A DNA stretch of 64,000 nucleotides from Pseudomonas sp. ANT_J12. GTDB lineage: Bacteria; Pseudomonadota; Gammaproteobacteria; Pseudomonadales; Pseudomonadaceae. The stretch spans positions 372,001 through 436,000 of the forward strand of contig NZ_VOBN01000003.1 of NCBI RefSeq assembly GCF_008370045.1, read 5' to 3'. Positions within the stretch are counted from its first letter, which is position 1. The number at the start of each line of letters is the position of its first letter. The position numbers were made by a program, and so were the translations under genes. Shown here piece after piece: positions 50,002 through 57,807 of the stretch. The notes below the pieces were generated by a model that worked only from the letters and a program-made list of their open reading frames with translations, ran no database searches and was not told the DNA's origin.

Positions 50002-52581
50002 ATGGACGTTTCAGCCTATACAGCCTCGGTCCCCTCCCGGCAGAGCTCGGTGACCCGGCGCCTGGCGTTTGCCATGGGCATTCTGTTTATCGTCGGCGTC
50101 TGCATGGTGGTGATCGCGCTGTTCAGCATCGCCACCGGCCTCGACAACGAAGACATCAACGACACCCGGTTCTACACCGCCCGCGCCCTGGAAAACCGCA
50201 TCACCGCGTCAAAAAACTACATCACCAGCTATGCCTACTGGACGTCGGCTTACGATCATTTGAACGGTGAAGTCGACACCGACTGGGCGTACGTCGAGCA
50301 GAACATAGGCAAAACGCTGTTCGGCAACGATGGCTACGAAGGCGTGTTCGTACTTGATCGGGCGCACACCAAATACGCCGTGATTCGGGGGCAGATGCTC
50401 CAGGCGGATTTTTCCGGTTACGTGACGGCGTCAGCCGCGACGCTGATCGATCAGGTTCAGAGCCAGGAAGATCTGACCAAACCGGTGAGCCTGTACACGA
50501 TGTTCGAAGGTTCGCCCGCGTTGTTGACGGCCGAGGCGATCATGCCGAATGACGCACGGCCGATTGAGGATCCGAAAACCACCTCCGTACTGGTGTTCGT
50601 CGACCAACTGACCACCGCCAAACTTCACACCTTGGGCACCAGTTATGGCCTGGCGGATTTGACCCTCGCCCCCGATGCCACCTTCACCAAAGACCAGCCG
50701 CAAGTCTCGCTTGAAGGCACCGGCTACAGCCTGACTGCCCAGCTCGATGAGCCCGGAAAGCACTTGTTATGGTCGTTGCTGCCAACCCTGGGCGGGACGT
50801 TGGTGGTGCTGATGCTGCTCACCGCTTATTTCTTTCGGTATGCGTTGCGTTCATCGCGCTACGTCGACAGCAGCTATGAGGTGTTGCAAGCCTCCAACCA
50901 GGCACTGGAAAGCGCCAACCACGCGTTGGAGGCCAGCGAAGAACGGTTTCGCGCGGTGGCCGAAGCCGCGTCCGACTGGATCTGGGAAATCGATCAACAC
51001 CAATACATCACCTACCTGTCCGGACGCTTCAGCGCCGTGACCGGGTTCTCCGATCAGCAGTGGCTGGGGCAAAACATCGAACAATTGCTATATTGCGACA
51101 CCACGCCGCTGGCTCTCTGGCTGAATAAACTGACCGAGGAAACCAGTGTCAGCGACTTGCGATGCACCTATCGCGATGAAACCGGGCAACAGCGTTACTG
51201 CCGGGTGTCCGCCCGGCCAATCTTCGACAACCAGCGGGTCATCGGCTACCGGGGCACGGCCAGCGACATCACCGACGAAGTCGCCGCCCACGCGCAAATC
51301 CAGCATCTGTCGATGCATGACGCCCTGACCGGGTTGCCCAACCGCAACAAACTCGCGCGCTACCTGGAAGAGGCGTTGCTGCTCAAGGAACACTCGGCGC
51401 CGCTGACGTTGTTGATGCTCGACCTGGACAACTTCAAGCCGATCAACGATTCACTCGGCCATCCCGCCGGCGACGCGGTGTTGCAGGAAGTCGGCGTGCG
51501 CTTGCGCGAGTGCACCCGCGACCATGACATCGTCGCCCGGCTGGGCGGTGATGAGTTTGTCGTGGTGGTGCACGGCATGAACAGCCACAGCGAGATCGAC
51601 AAGTTCTGCACCCGCCTGATCGAAAGCCTGCACCGGCCCATCCCCTATGAACACCATGCGCTGCACATCGGCGCCAGCCTGGGCATTGCCCTCAGTCGGC
51701 GCCAGGGTTACGTGCCCAGCGAATTGATCCGCTGTGCCGATATTGCCCTGTACAAGGCCAAGTCCGAGGGTAAAAACACCTGGTGCTATTTCGAAGCGCA
51801 CATGAGCGACCAGATCCAGCAACGGCGCCAATTGGAAGATGACCTGCGGCAGGCGGTCCTGAACAATCAGTTTGTGTTGCACTACCAGCCGCGCTACAAG
51901 GTCGATGGCAAGCACATCGTCTCGGTGGAAGCGCTGGTCCGCTGGCAGCATCCGACCCAAGGCCTGCTCGGCCCGGACCTGTTCATCCCGTTGGCCGAGC
52001 AAACCGACCTGATCGTGCCACTGGGCCGTTGGGTGCTGCGCGAAGCCTGTGAAACCGCCCTGACCTGGCCGGAGGACATCCTGCTGTCGGTCAACTTGTC
52101 TCCCGCACAATTCGCCCGCAGCGACGTGGTGGAGGACGTGCGCGAAGTGCTGGTCGAGACCCGCTTCCCGGCCAGTCGCCTGGAACTGGAAATCACTGAA
52201 AACGTGATGCTCAACGACATCGACGGCGCCCTCACCACCATGAACGCCCTCAAGGAACTGGGCGTGCGCTTGAACATGGACGACTTCGGCACCGGCTATT
52301 CCTCGCTGGGCTACCTGCGCGCCTACCCGTTCGACGGCATCAAGATCGATAAACGCTTTATCGCCTCCATGGGCAGCGGCGGCAACGACCGCGCGGTGGT
52401 CCAGGCCATCATCAGCCTGGGCAAAGCCATGGGCCTGACCGTGACCGCCGAAGGGGTCGAAACCGCTGAACAACTGGACATCCTCGGCGCCGACCAATGC
52501 CACGAGGTGCAAGGCTTCTACATGAGCCGCCCGGTCGATAAGGTGGCGTTCAGCAAATTGCTGAGCCAGTCCCGCTCCTGA
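50002..52581 (+). CDS. Membrane CHASE4-like/PAS/GGDEF/EAL bifunctional c-di-GMP protein
   Basis: 859 residues from the ATG at 50002, with AAGGACG upstream. A first helix (about 23-46) and a second (about 260-282) enclose a periplasmic CHASE4-type sensor (NYITSYAYWTSAYDHLNG, WAYVEQNIGKTLFGNDGYEG). A short coiled coil and one PAS domain (about 315-430, ASDWIWEIDQHQYITYLS) follow. The GGDEF domain has RLGGDEF and an RDHD inhibitory site five residues before it. The EAL domain has EALVRWQHP and DDFGTGYSSLGYL, so both halves look catalytic. It makes and breaks c-di-GMP in response to a periplasmic cue. Confidence 0.93.
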   Translation: MDVSAYTASVPSRQSSVTRRLAFAMGILFIVGVCMVVIALFSIATGLDNEDINDTRFYTARALENRITASKNYITSYAYWTSAYDHLNGEVDTDWAYVEQNIGKTLFGNDGYEGVFVLDRAHTKYAVIRGQMLQADFSGYVTASAATLIDQVQSQEDLTKPVSLYTMFEGSPALLTAEAIMPNDARPIEDPKTTSVLVFVDQLTTAKLHTLGTSYGLADLTLAPDATFTKDQPQVSLEGTGYSLTAQLDEPGKHLLWSLLPTLGGTLVVLMLLTAYFFRYALRSSRYVDSSYEVLQASNQALESANHALEASEERFRAVAEAASDWIWEIDQHQYITYLSGRFSAVTGFSDQQWLGQNIEQLLYCDTTPLALWLNKLTEETSVSDLRCTYRDETGQQRYCRVSARPIFDNQRVIGYRGTASDITDEVAAHAQIQHLSMHDALTGLPNRNKLARYLEEALLLKEHSAPLTLLMLDLDNFKPINDSLGHPAGDAVLQEVGVRLRECTRDHDIVARLGGDEFVVVVHGMNSHSEIDKFCTRLIESLHRPIPYEHHALHIGASLGIALSRRQGYVPSELIRCADIALYKAKSEGKNTWCYFEAHMSDQIQQRRQLEDDLRQAVLNNQFVLHYQPRYKVDGKHIVSVEALVRWQHPTQGLLGPDLFIPLAEQTDLIVPLGRWVLREACETALTWPEDILLSVNLSPAQFARSDVVEDVREVLVETRFPASRLELEITENVMLNDIDGALTTMNALKELGVRLNMDDFGTGYSSLGYLRAYPFDGIKIDKRFIASMGSGGNDRAVVQAIISLGKAMGLTVTAEGVETAEQLDILGADQCHEVQGFYMSRPVDKVAFSKLLSQSRS

Positions 52582-52674
52582 AAAGGATTAGCACAAGGTG
52601 CCTCTCACATCGTGATGGTCTCCCACCCGAAAACCGTTGCCGACCTGATCGAGGCTGCAGCGAAGGCTCAATGA
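52582..52674 (+). pseudogene. In-frame open segment after the c-di-GMP gene stop, possible gene remnant
   Basis: Directly after the TGA at 52579-52581 the same frame stays open for 30 codons to a TGA at 52672. It reads KGLAQGASHIVMVSHPKTVA and then DLIEAAAKAQ, protein-like and ending in a plausible amphipathic helix. It has no own ribosome-binding site. It could be the tail of a lost gene or a readthrough extension. I do not recognise the family. Confidence 0.3.
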
Positions 52675-52736
52675 TTGGGATCGTGAAGTTGAATGTTCAG
52701 GCGGTGTTTGAGCGCGGAACGTGTGTGTTTTTGCTG

Positions 52737-52822
52737 GCCTCTTCGCGGGCAAGCCTCGCTCCTACAGAGAATATGTGTCGATCATCCATCCCTGTAGGAG
52801 CGAGGCTTGCCCGCGAAGAGGC
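52737..52822. repeat. REP pair, second family
   Basis: gcctcttcgcgggcaagcct and its inverted copy aggcttgcccgcgaagaggc bound this element in the roughly 450-bp gap before the AbrB gene. The remaining gap sequence shows no gene beyond the remnant at 52582. Confidence 0.9.
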
Positions 52823-53028
52823 CCTGAACATCACCAAAAAACCTCTGCAAGCCTCAAGACAGCAACCTCCAGCACAAAAATGACATTTCGTCGGACAATC
52901 GAATTGTAAAAAAGAATTTCAAGAATCAGCCGCAGTCCATGGATGACCGTGCTTGACGCTGCACGCGGTAAATGGGAGAACGTACATGGTTTGAAACATT
53001 GGGTAACAACTAGACTCAAGGACGACTC

Positions 53029-54051
53029 ATGAAAACCCTCCTGTGTTTGCTGATCGCCACGGGCGTCGGCGCGGCGCTGCAATATGCCGGCGTTCCCCAT
53101 GGCCTGCTGCTCGGCTCGATACTCGCAACAGCGTTGATCGTCAGCAACCTGAACGTTGCGCCCATCCTGCCCTTGGGCCTCGGTTACGTCCAAGTGGTAC
53201 TGGGAATCGCCACTGGCCTGATGTTCAAGGCTTGGGACAGTCACACCGCTGCGGCCCTGTTGCCGAGCCTGGGATTTTTGTTTCTGTGCCTGGCCGTGCA
53301 AATCAGCGTGGCCGGTTTCTGGCTGCTCAAGGTGTCGGGCTGGAACCTCAAGGACTCACTGCTGGCCGTCTACCCCGGTGCCCTCGCTGCGGTGTTCGAC
53401 TTGCTGGAGTCCGAGCGGGCGTCCAGCAAAGTGATCGTCGTGCACCTGGTACGCCTGCTGTCGATCACCGTGCTGGTCAGTTTCCTCATCCCGGCGCAAA
53501 CCAGCCTGGTCCTCGCCGAAGACACCCCGCTGGTCGCGAGCACCCTGCTGACCGTGCTGTCGCTGATCGCCGTGTGCATCGGGGTCGGTCGCCTGCTGCT
53601 ACGCATTGGCGTCCCGGCACCGTTCATGCTGACCGCCATTGTCGCCACGGGTGCCTACGTCAAGCTGGGTTGGCTGGCTGAATTCCAGATGCCGGCGTGG
53701 AGCGTCAATTTCGCCACGGTCATCCTCGGCGTGCTGATCGGCTCGAAATTCAAGGACATTTCCCTGGCAGACCTTGTACGCCATGGCCGGTCCGGGGTGA
53801 TGTCCGTCGCCCTGATGATCCTCATCGCCGCCGCCTTTGCCGTGGTGGCCTCGCGGGTATTGGGCAGCGATCCGTTGTCGCTGTGGATGGCCTACATGCC
53901 CGGCGCCATCGAAACCATCGCCATCGTCGCGTTTAGTGGCGGGCTGAATGTGGTGTTTATCCTGACCCATCATCTGGTGCGCATGGTGATGCTGCACTTT
54001 GCCCCGGCGGTGCTCGTCCAGGCGCGACGCTGGCGCGAGAGTGAACTGTAG
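53029..54051 (+). CDS. AbrB family (putative ammonia monooxygenase-like) membrane protein
   Basis: 340 residues with nine or ten predicted helices in two repeats. Each half has the AbrB-type motif: GVPHGLLLGSILATALIVSN in the first and GVPAPFMLTAIVATGAYVKL in the second, with MAYMPGAIETIAIVAFSGGL near the end. The family is found across bacteria; the ammonia monooxygenase label is historical and unsupported here. E. coli AbrB is linked to regulation of aidB, also poorly understood. It is monocistronic. Confidence 0.88.
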   Translation: MKTLLCLLIATGVGAALQYAGVPHGLLLGSILATALIVSNLNVAPILPLGLGYVQVVLGIATGLMFKAWDSHTAAALLPSLGFLFLCLAVQISVAGFWLLKVSGWNLKDSLLAVYPGALAAVFDLLESERASSKVIVVHLVRLLSITVLVSFLIPAQTSLVLAEDTPLVASTLLTVLSLIAVCIGVGRLLLRIGVPAPFMLTAIVATGAYVKLGWLAEFQMPAWSVNFATVILGVLIGSKFKDISLADLVRHGRSGVMSVALMILIAAAFAVVASRVLGSDPLSLWMAYMPGAIETIAIVAFSGGLNVVFILTHHLVRMVMLHFAPAVLVQARRWRESEL

Positions 54052-54111
54052 AAATCTCGAACTCCGGCGATATCAGCACCTCCAATGATTAGGTCAATGG
54101 AGGTATGCGAA

Positions 54112-54318
54112 ATGAGCGATGAATCGAAAGCAATGCCCACCGATACGTCGGGCAAACCGGTCAATGTGGTTGAACGGGATCTTGAGGACGGGGATAGCGA
54201 CACCCGAGGCGTGGACGAAACCCTTACGCCCTCCTCCACCCGGGTTAAAGAACAGGATGCCGAGGAGCTGCAGCGCAAAATTGACGAGATTGAGCGCAAA
54301 GTGGCGGACGGCAACTAG
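54112..54318 (+). CDS. Small hydrophilic, probably disordered protein
   Basis: 68 residues from the ATG at 54112, with GGAGG eight bases before. The sequence is very acidic and polar (NVVERDLEDGDSDTRGVDET) and ends with a short coiled-coil helix (EELQRKIDEIERKVADG). No signal peptide or membrane segment. Such short acidic proteins are common and uncharacterised in pseudomonads. It is separated from the AbrB gene by 60 bp. Confidence 0.65.
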   Translation: MSDESKAMPTDTSGKPVNVVERDLEDGDSDTRGVDETLTPSSTRVKEQDAEELQRKIDEIERKVADGN

Positions 54319-54331
54319 ATAGAACGCCCGC

Positions 54332-54363
54332 CTGTGGCGAGGGAGCAAGCTCCCTCGCCACAG
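54332..54363. repeat. REP hairpin (short palindrome)
   Basis: ctgtggcgagggagcaagct ccctcgccacag is a 32-bp perfect palindrome made of two REP arms with no spacer. It follows the small acidic protein gene. Confidence 0.85.
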
Positions 54364-54410
54364 GTTTACTCAGCCGCCACAGCGAAAATTAGAAGGATCG
54401 AAGGTAAGCA

Positions 54411-55025
54411 GTGAGTTTTTTCAGTCGTTTCAAAGCCCTCGCAAGGCCAGCCCCCAAAGAACAGGTCGTCGGGTATTCCCGGGACGAATTGAAGGTGGTT
54501 TTTAGCGAGCCACTGGCACGCCTTACGGCTGACTCTCCGCCAGCGGTATCGCTGGAGAACATCGATGTCCCGGCCTACTACTGTTCGTTTTTAATCGACA
54601 AGGAAGACGCCCACCATTTCTGGGCGCTTGTGGAGTCTGCCTTCAGCTACGAGACGCAGAAGCCGTTCAACGATGCCCTCGTCAAGCAATACGCGAGCAC
54701 CGAAAAAAACCATCGCCTGCTCTGTCTCACCTCCGACGAAGCCTTCAACTCCACCACCGTGCGGCTGGTGACAAATAGCCTCGATTTCCTCGACAGCATT
54801 CGTCGTGAACGTTTCGCCGTGCCTCCGCCATGGGTCGCGTTCGAGGGGTACAACCCTGCGTGGTGGGGCGGCGCGATGCAAGGGATGAACGGGTACTACA
54901 ACGACAGCTACTTCCTGCCGTTTTTCACTGGTTTGAGCACAGCAGAAAAGCACGACTATTTCGCCAGGTACGCGGCGACTGACGAGTGGATTAGCCAGCT
55001 AGAGTTGATGTACGGCGACGAATAA
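54411..55025 (+). CDS. Hypothetical protein, unknown
   Basis: 204 residues starting at a GTG with AAGGTAAGCA upstream. It is soluble and aromatic-rich, with PAYYCSFLIDKEDAHHFWAL, PPPWVAFEGYNPAWWGGAMQ and NGYYNDSYFLPFFTGL. Codon use is less GC-skewed than its neighbours. No domain was recognised. A bidirectional terminator follows 18 bp after the stop. Confidence 0.65.
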   Translation: MSFFSRFKALARPAPKEQVVGYSRDELKVVFSEPLARLTADSPPAVSLENIDVPAYYCSFLIDKEDAHHFWALVESAFSYETQKPFNDALVKQYASTEKNHRLLCLTSDEAFNSTTVRLVTNSLDFLDSIRRERFAVPPPWVAFEGYNPAWWGGAMQGMNGYYNDSYFLPFFTGLSTAEKHDYFARYAATDEWISQLELMYGDE

Positions 55026-55042
55026 CCCGAAATCCACCCACA

Positions 55043-55083
55043 AAAATGCCCGCTCACCGTCACCGGTTCAGCGGGCTTTTTTG
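55043..55083. terminator. Bidirectional intrinsic terminator
   Basis: AAAAATGCCCGCT and AGCGGGCTTTTTT form a strong stem with inner CACCG/CGGTT pairing. It serves the hypothetical gene on its left and the 27-residue gene on its right, which converge here. Confidence 0.85.
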
Positions 55084-55086
55084 TTC

Positions 55087-55170
55087 TCACACTGGAGAGA
55101 TCGTGGCCAAGGCACCAATCAAGACAGTCAGCACCAGAAACCCACCCAGGAAAAACGCCATCTTAGCCAT
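55087..55170 (-). CDS. 27-residue single-span membrane protein
   Basis: The minus strand reads ATG at 55170 to TGA at 55087, with a perfect AGGAGG seven bases before the ATG. The product is MAKMAFFLGGFLVLTVLIGA ending LATISPV: a short basic start and one hydrophobic helix, so a small inner membrane protein. The strong ribosome-binding site and the terminator right after the stop support a real gene. I recall very similar short proteins in other pseudomonads but cannot verify it here. Confidence 0.65.
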   Translation of the reverse strand: MAKMAFFLGGFLVLTVLIGALATISPV

Positions 55171-55323
55171 AAGGCCTCCTACTACTTGAGTTTGCGGCGC
55201 AACAGGCGCAGTGAGATGTGTTGATCACAGGCGGCCGGGCCGGTGAGGCATTGTGGGACTGTGGCTGATCTCGTTATAGATGCAGATGGCGCGAGAAAAT
55301 ACGGATCAGATCACCGCGCCCTG

Positions 55324-55415
55324 TGTAGGAGCGAAGCTTGCTCGCGAAAGCGGTGTGTCCGTCGAAATCGATGTCGGATGTGCCGCCGCTTTCGCGAGCA
55401 AGCTTTGCTCCTACA
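55324..55415. repeat. REP pair, second family variant
   Basis: tgtaggagcgaagcttgctc and its inverted copy gagcaagctttgctcctaca bound the element. These arms have cgaagcttgctcgcg where other copies have cgaggcttgcccgcg. Confidence 0.85.
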
Positions 55416-55434
55416 GGTTGGGGTAAATCCCGGG

Positions 55435-55470
55435 CAAAGAAAACCCGCTGACCATCGCTGATTCAGCGGG
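55435..55470 (-). terminator. Minus-strand intrinsic terminator
   Basis: On the minus strand CCCGCTGA pairs with TCAGCGGG and is followed by TTTTCTTTG. It closes a reading frame whose last codons end at 55488, probably the tail of a lost gene (see findings). Confidence 0.6.
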
Positions 55471-55728
55471 CTCTCTCGCCGTTTACATCACTTCACGTCG
55501 AACCGATCCAGGTTCATCATCTTGGCGGGCCCACTTGCAGCCCTTGAAGTACGCGGTTTACAGGGCGCTTAGAAAACCCAGTTGGGGCCTGATAGGCTCC
55601 AATGGGTTCTGCAATGCCAGCTTTATGACAGCATTTAAACCACCCCTCCTCCGGCGTCCTGCCGACCGTATACCCCACCAAAACCTACAGCTCGTCGCAT
55701 CACAATCGCTCACCGGCTGCACCTCGAT

Positions 55729-55748
55729 TACTGTATATGCAAACAGCA
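55729..55748. promoter_or_regulatory. LexA (SOS) box
   Basis: TACTGTATATGCAAACAGCA contains the CTG-N10-CAG core (55731-55746) with flanking TA and an AT-rich centre, close to the gammaproteobacterial LexA consensus. It ends 11 bp before the start codon of the following gene, so LexA would block its transcription until DNA damage. Confidence 0.75.
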
Positions 55749-55759
55749 CTCAGCAAGGC

Positions 55760-56092
55760 ATGCCCGTGGAACCCCTTTATATAGAAGATACCGACGACTG
55801 GCTCGGTACCCCGACTTCTCTCGAAACCTGCCGGCACCAACTCAGGATGTACGAAAACGAATTCGAAATGCTCACCCTCAAGCTCGATCGGGCACTTGAA
55901 AATATAGAGGGCTTGGTTCGTGACAATGACGCGCTCACCCAGGAGAGAAACTCTCTCAGGGCAAGGCTTCAGTACGCCGAGGGGGATTTACTGAGCGAAA
56001 GGCGCAGTTTTGCAGACGTGGCACACCAGAGAGACCATCTCTTCCAAGAAAATCAGCGCCTTCTCAGGGGTGCGCGGGATCGTGAGAGCTGA
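55760..56092 (+). CDS. SOS-controlled small coiled-coil protein
   Basis: 110 residues from the ATG at 55760; the open frame upstream runs through the LexA box, so this start fits better although its ribosome-binding site is weak. After a short acidic start (EPLYIEDTDDWLG) the rest is one long heptad-bearing helix (QLRMYENEFEMLTLKLDRAL, RNSLRARLQYAEGDLLSERR). The C-terminus overlaps the convergent Rz gene by 29 bp. No family was recognised. Its place at the end of the phage lysis module and its LexA site suggest a role in prophage or tailocin induction, which is inferred. Confidence 0.65.
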   Translation: MPVEPLYIEDTDDWLGTPTSLETCRHQLRMYENEFEMLTLKLDRALENIEGLVRDNDALTQERNSLRARLQYAEGDLLSERRSFADVAHQRDHLFQENQRLLRGARDRES

Positions 56093-56597
56093 CCGCTTTC
56101 ACATACGCCTGGCACGCCCGCAGAGCGATCACGGCGTTATCCCCGTCGTCGGTGATGGCGATAATTCGTTGAGCATGCGCTGGGTCAAGTCGGGCACGCG
56201 CTCTTCCATGAACCACGCCGCCGGCTTCGGCACCGGCTGGCACTGCACCGCCACCGGTTGAATCCGCAGCGTCGAGGAGGACTGACAGCCGCAAATCAGA
56301 AGTAGCAAGGCGATCGCGCAGGCGAGCCTGATTGGTTTGTGCATCGGTCAGTTCCTGGTGGTGGGTTTGGTCGCTGGCTGAGAGCCGCTGCTCCAGCGCC
56401 AGGCGCTTGTCCTGATCGGCGCGCACCTGGCCTGCGGCCGCGTTGCTGATGGCAGTCAGATCGTCCTGATGCAAGCCAGCCTGTTCGGCGAGCTGCTTGC
56501 CGTAGCGCCAGTCCTGCACCTTCCAGGTGCCGCCTGCGGTGATCAGCAGCAGCGCCAGCATCCCGGCCAGCGCCACCTTCAGCCCAAACGGGCTCAT
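56064..56597 (-). CDS. Rz: Phage i-spanin (Rz-like lysis protein)
   Basis: 177 residues. One N-terminal signal anchor (about 6-24, LKVALAGMLALLLITAGGTW) is followed by a long coiled-coil periplasmic part (LAEQAGLHQDDLTAISNAAA, LEQRLSASDQTHHQELTDAQ) and a Cys near the C-terminus (ALRACQAYVK). This is the Rz type II membrane spanin layout. With the nested Rz1 lipoprotein it joins inner and outer membranes in the last lysis step. Its ATG overlaps the endolysin stop. Confidence 0.88.
   Translation of the reverse strand: MSPFGLKVALAGMLALLLITAGGTWKVQDWRYGKQLAEQAGLHQDDLTAISNAAAGQVRADQDKRLALEQRLSASDQTHHQELTDAQTNQARLRDRLATSDLRLSVLLDAADSTGGGAVPAGAEAGGVVHGRARARLDPAHAQRIIAITDDGDNAVIALRACQAYVKAVSSHDPAHP
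56129..56344 (-). CDS. Rz1: Phage o-spanin (Rz1-like lipoprotein), nested in Rz
   Basis: 71 residues in a different frame, wholly inside the Rz gene. MHKPIRLACAIALLLLICGC has a lipobox (LLICGC) at about residue 20; the mature part is short and proline-containing (QPVAVQCQPVPKPAAWF). This is the classic embedded Rz1 arrangement of lambdoid phages, here with the lipoprotein start about halfway into Rz. It would sit in the outer membrane and bind the Rz tail. Confidence 0.85.
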   Translation of the reverse strand: MHKPIRLACAIALLLLICGCQSSSTLRIQPVAVQCQPVPKPAAWFMEERVPDLTQRMLNELSPSPTTGITP

Positions 56598-57019
56598 GGC
56601 ACACCCTTGAAAAAGACATGGCCACCGATAGCCACCGTCTGCTTGGCTTTGGCCGCCCAGGCCGGGGCCTTCTTCATCGCGGTCGCGTAGTAGTGAGTCG
56701 CGCCGCCGGTTGGATCAGGGACCTTGCCGTCGATCACCTGGTCTGCGGCGATCCGTGCCTGGGCCAACTCGCGGAACGGGATCTGCTTCGCGCCTGACAG
56801 GTACGCGAAGTTCGGATCGTTCTTGTTCCAGCAACTGAACTGGTACGGCGCCTGGCACACGCCAGCGTAACCCTCACCCCACCATGATTTGTCCTTGCCA
56901 TCGTTGACGCGGTTGCGGATGGTGCAAGCCACGGCGACCTGGCCGGCCAAGCTCTCGCCTCGGGCCTCGCCCCACAATGTGCGGGCGAGGATGTCGCGGT
57001 CTTTTTCGGTTACAGGCAT
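56594..57019 (-). CDS. SleB-type cell wall hydrolase (phage endolysin)
   Basis: 141 residues of the Hydrolase_2/SleB fold. Visible are DILARTLWGEARGESLAGQV with the catalytic Glu in EARGE, the NRVNDGKDKSWWGEGYAGVC segment, YQFSCWNKNDPNF and GATHYYATAMKKAPAW near the end. There is no signal peptide, so a holin would be needed to release it; none was recognised in the window. A terminator-like hairpin sits just before its ribosome-binding site. Confidence 0.88.
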   Translation of the reverse strand: MPVTEKDRDILARTLWGEARGESLAGQVAVACTIRNRVNDGKDKSWWGEGYAGVCQAPYQFSCWNKNDPNFAYLSGAKQIPFRELAQARIAADQVIDGKVPDPTGGATHYYATAMKKAPAWAAKAKQTVAIGGHVFFKGVP

Positions 57020-57033
57020 GACTTTTCTCCAGG

Positions 57034-57063
57034 CAAAAAAACACCCGCTCGATGGCGGGTGCT
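57034..57063 (-). terminator. Terminator-like hairpin just before the endolysin start
   Basis: On the minus strand GCACCCGC pairs with GCGGGTG and runs into seven T, then CCTGGAGAAAAGTC and the endolysin ATG. It may end the tail transcript or act as a control point. Confidence 0.7.
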
Positions 57064-57078
57064 CGAAATATTGTGGTT

Positions 57079-57807
57079 TCAGCTGAGTTCGGAGGATCGC
57101 CCAGCGGGCGCTGCGTCGATATCAGGTACTGCAGGCGTCGCCGGCCAGACCGGGGCCGCGTGCCAAGTGGGCTGCGCGGTGACCTTGCCGAGCGAAAACT
57201 TGTAGGACTTCCAGGCCTTGAGGCTGATCAGCAGCCCATCCTGTTCGGCCATGTCGTCGTCGGTGGCTTCCCCGGCATCGATACCGTAACCGATGGTTTC
57301 GATACGGTCCTGGATGCGCAGGATCTGAACGGCGGCGGCAGAGTTTCGAGCGGCAAGTTCCGCCTTCATCTTCGACAAATGATCAGCCAGAGCTGTGGCG
57401 TCCTTCATTTCCTGAGTGACCAGCTTTGACCAGTCGATAATCCCCGGCACGGTGTGGGCCGGAATTTCGAACTCTGGTGGTTCGACCCCTTCCAAGGGCA
57501 ATGGCCGGGGGAACGCAACAACACCGTCAGGGACATTGACCAGGTCGACCGGGAATGCCTGCTCCTGGCTGTAGTTGTCGGGGATCGGCAGCGTCAACAT
57601 CAGGACCAGTTCATTGTTGAGCACCTGAACGCTATCGCTGCGTGGATCGATTGCGAACCATTCCGAGTCGATGGCGGATCGAGGCAGGATGTCGCCTTCT
57701 TTCATCAGCGAAAAATCGAAAACCACACCGTTAAGGATCAGCTTCTGCCCATCCTTCACGGCCACCAGCACCTTGTCGATCAGCAGCGGCGAAAGTTTGA
57801 TGCGCAT
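57079..57807 (-). CDS. Phage tail fibre assembly-like protein
   Basis: 242 residues from the ATG at 57807, with GGAAGGTGG upstream; its ATG overlaps the stop of the fibre gene by one base (TAATG). The N-terminal half is beta-rich (RIKLSPLLIDKVLVAVKDGQ), and the C-terminal part is helical with WKSYKFSLGKVTAQPTWHAA near the end. The WKxYR/F-type segment recalls fibre-assembly chaperones. The name is a guess from this motif and position. Confidence 0.6.
   Translation of the reverse strand: MRIKLSPLLIDKVLVAVKDGQKLILNGVVFDFSLMKEGDILPRSAIDSEWFAIDPRSDSVQVLNNELVLMLTLPIPDNYSQEQAFPVDLVNVPDGVVAFPRPLPLEGVEPPEFEIPAHTVPGIIDWSKLVTQEMKDATALADHLSKMKAELAARNSAAAVQILRIQDRIETIGYGIDAGEATDDDMAEQDGLLISLKAWKSYKFSLGKVTAQPTWHAAPVWPATPAVPDIDAAPAGRSSELS

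Noticed and set aside
55200..55500. tRNA or obvious attachment site at the phage boundary
   Set aside because: No cloverleaf or direct repeat was seen by eye; only REP DNA and terminators are present.
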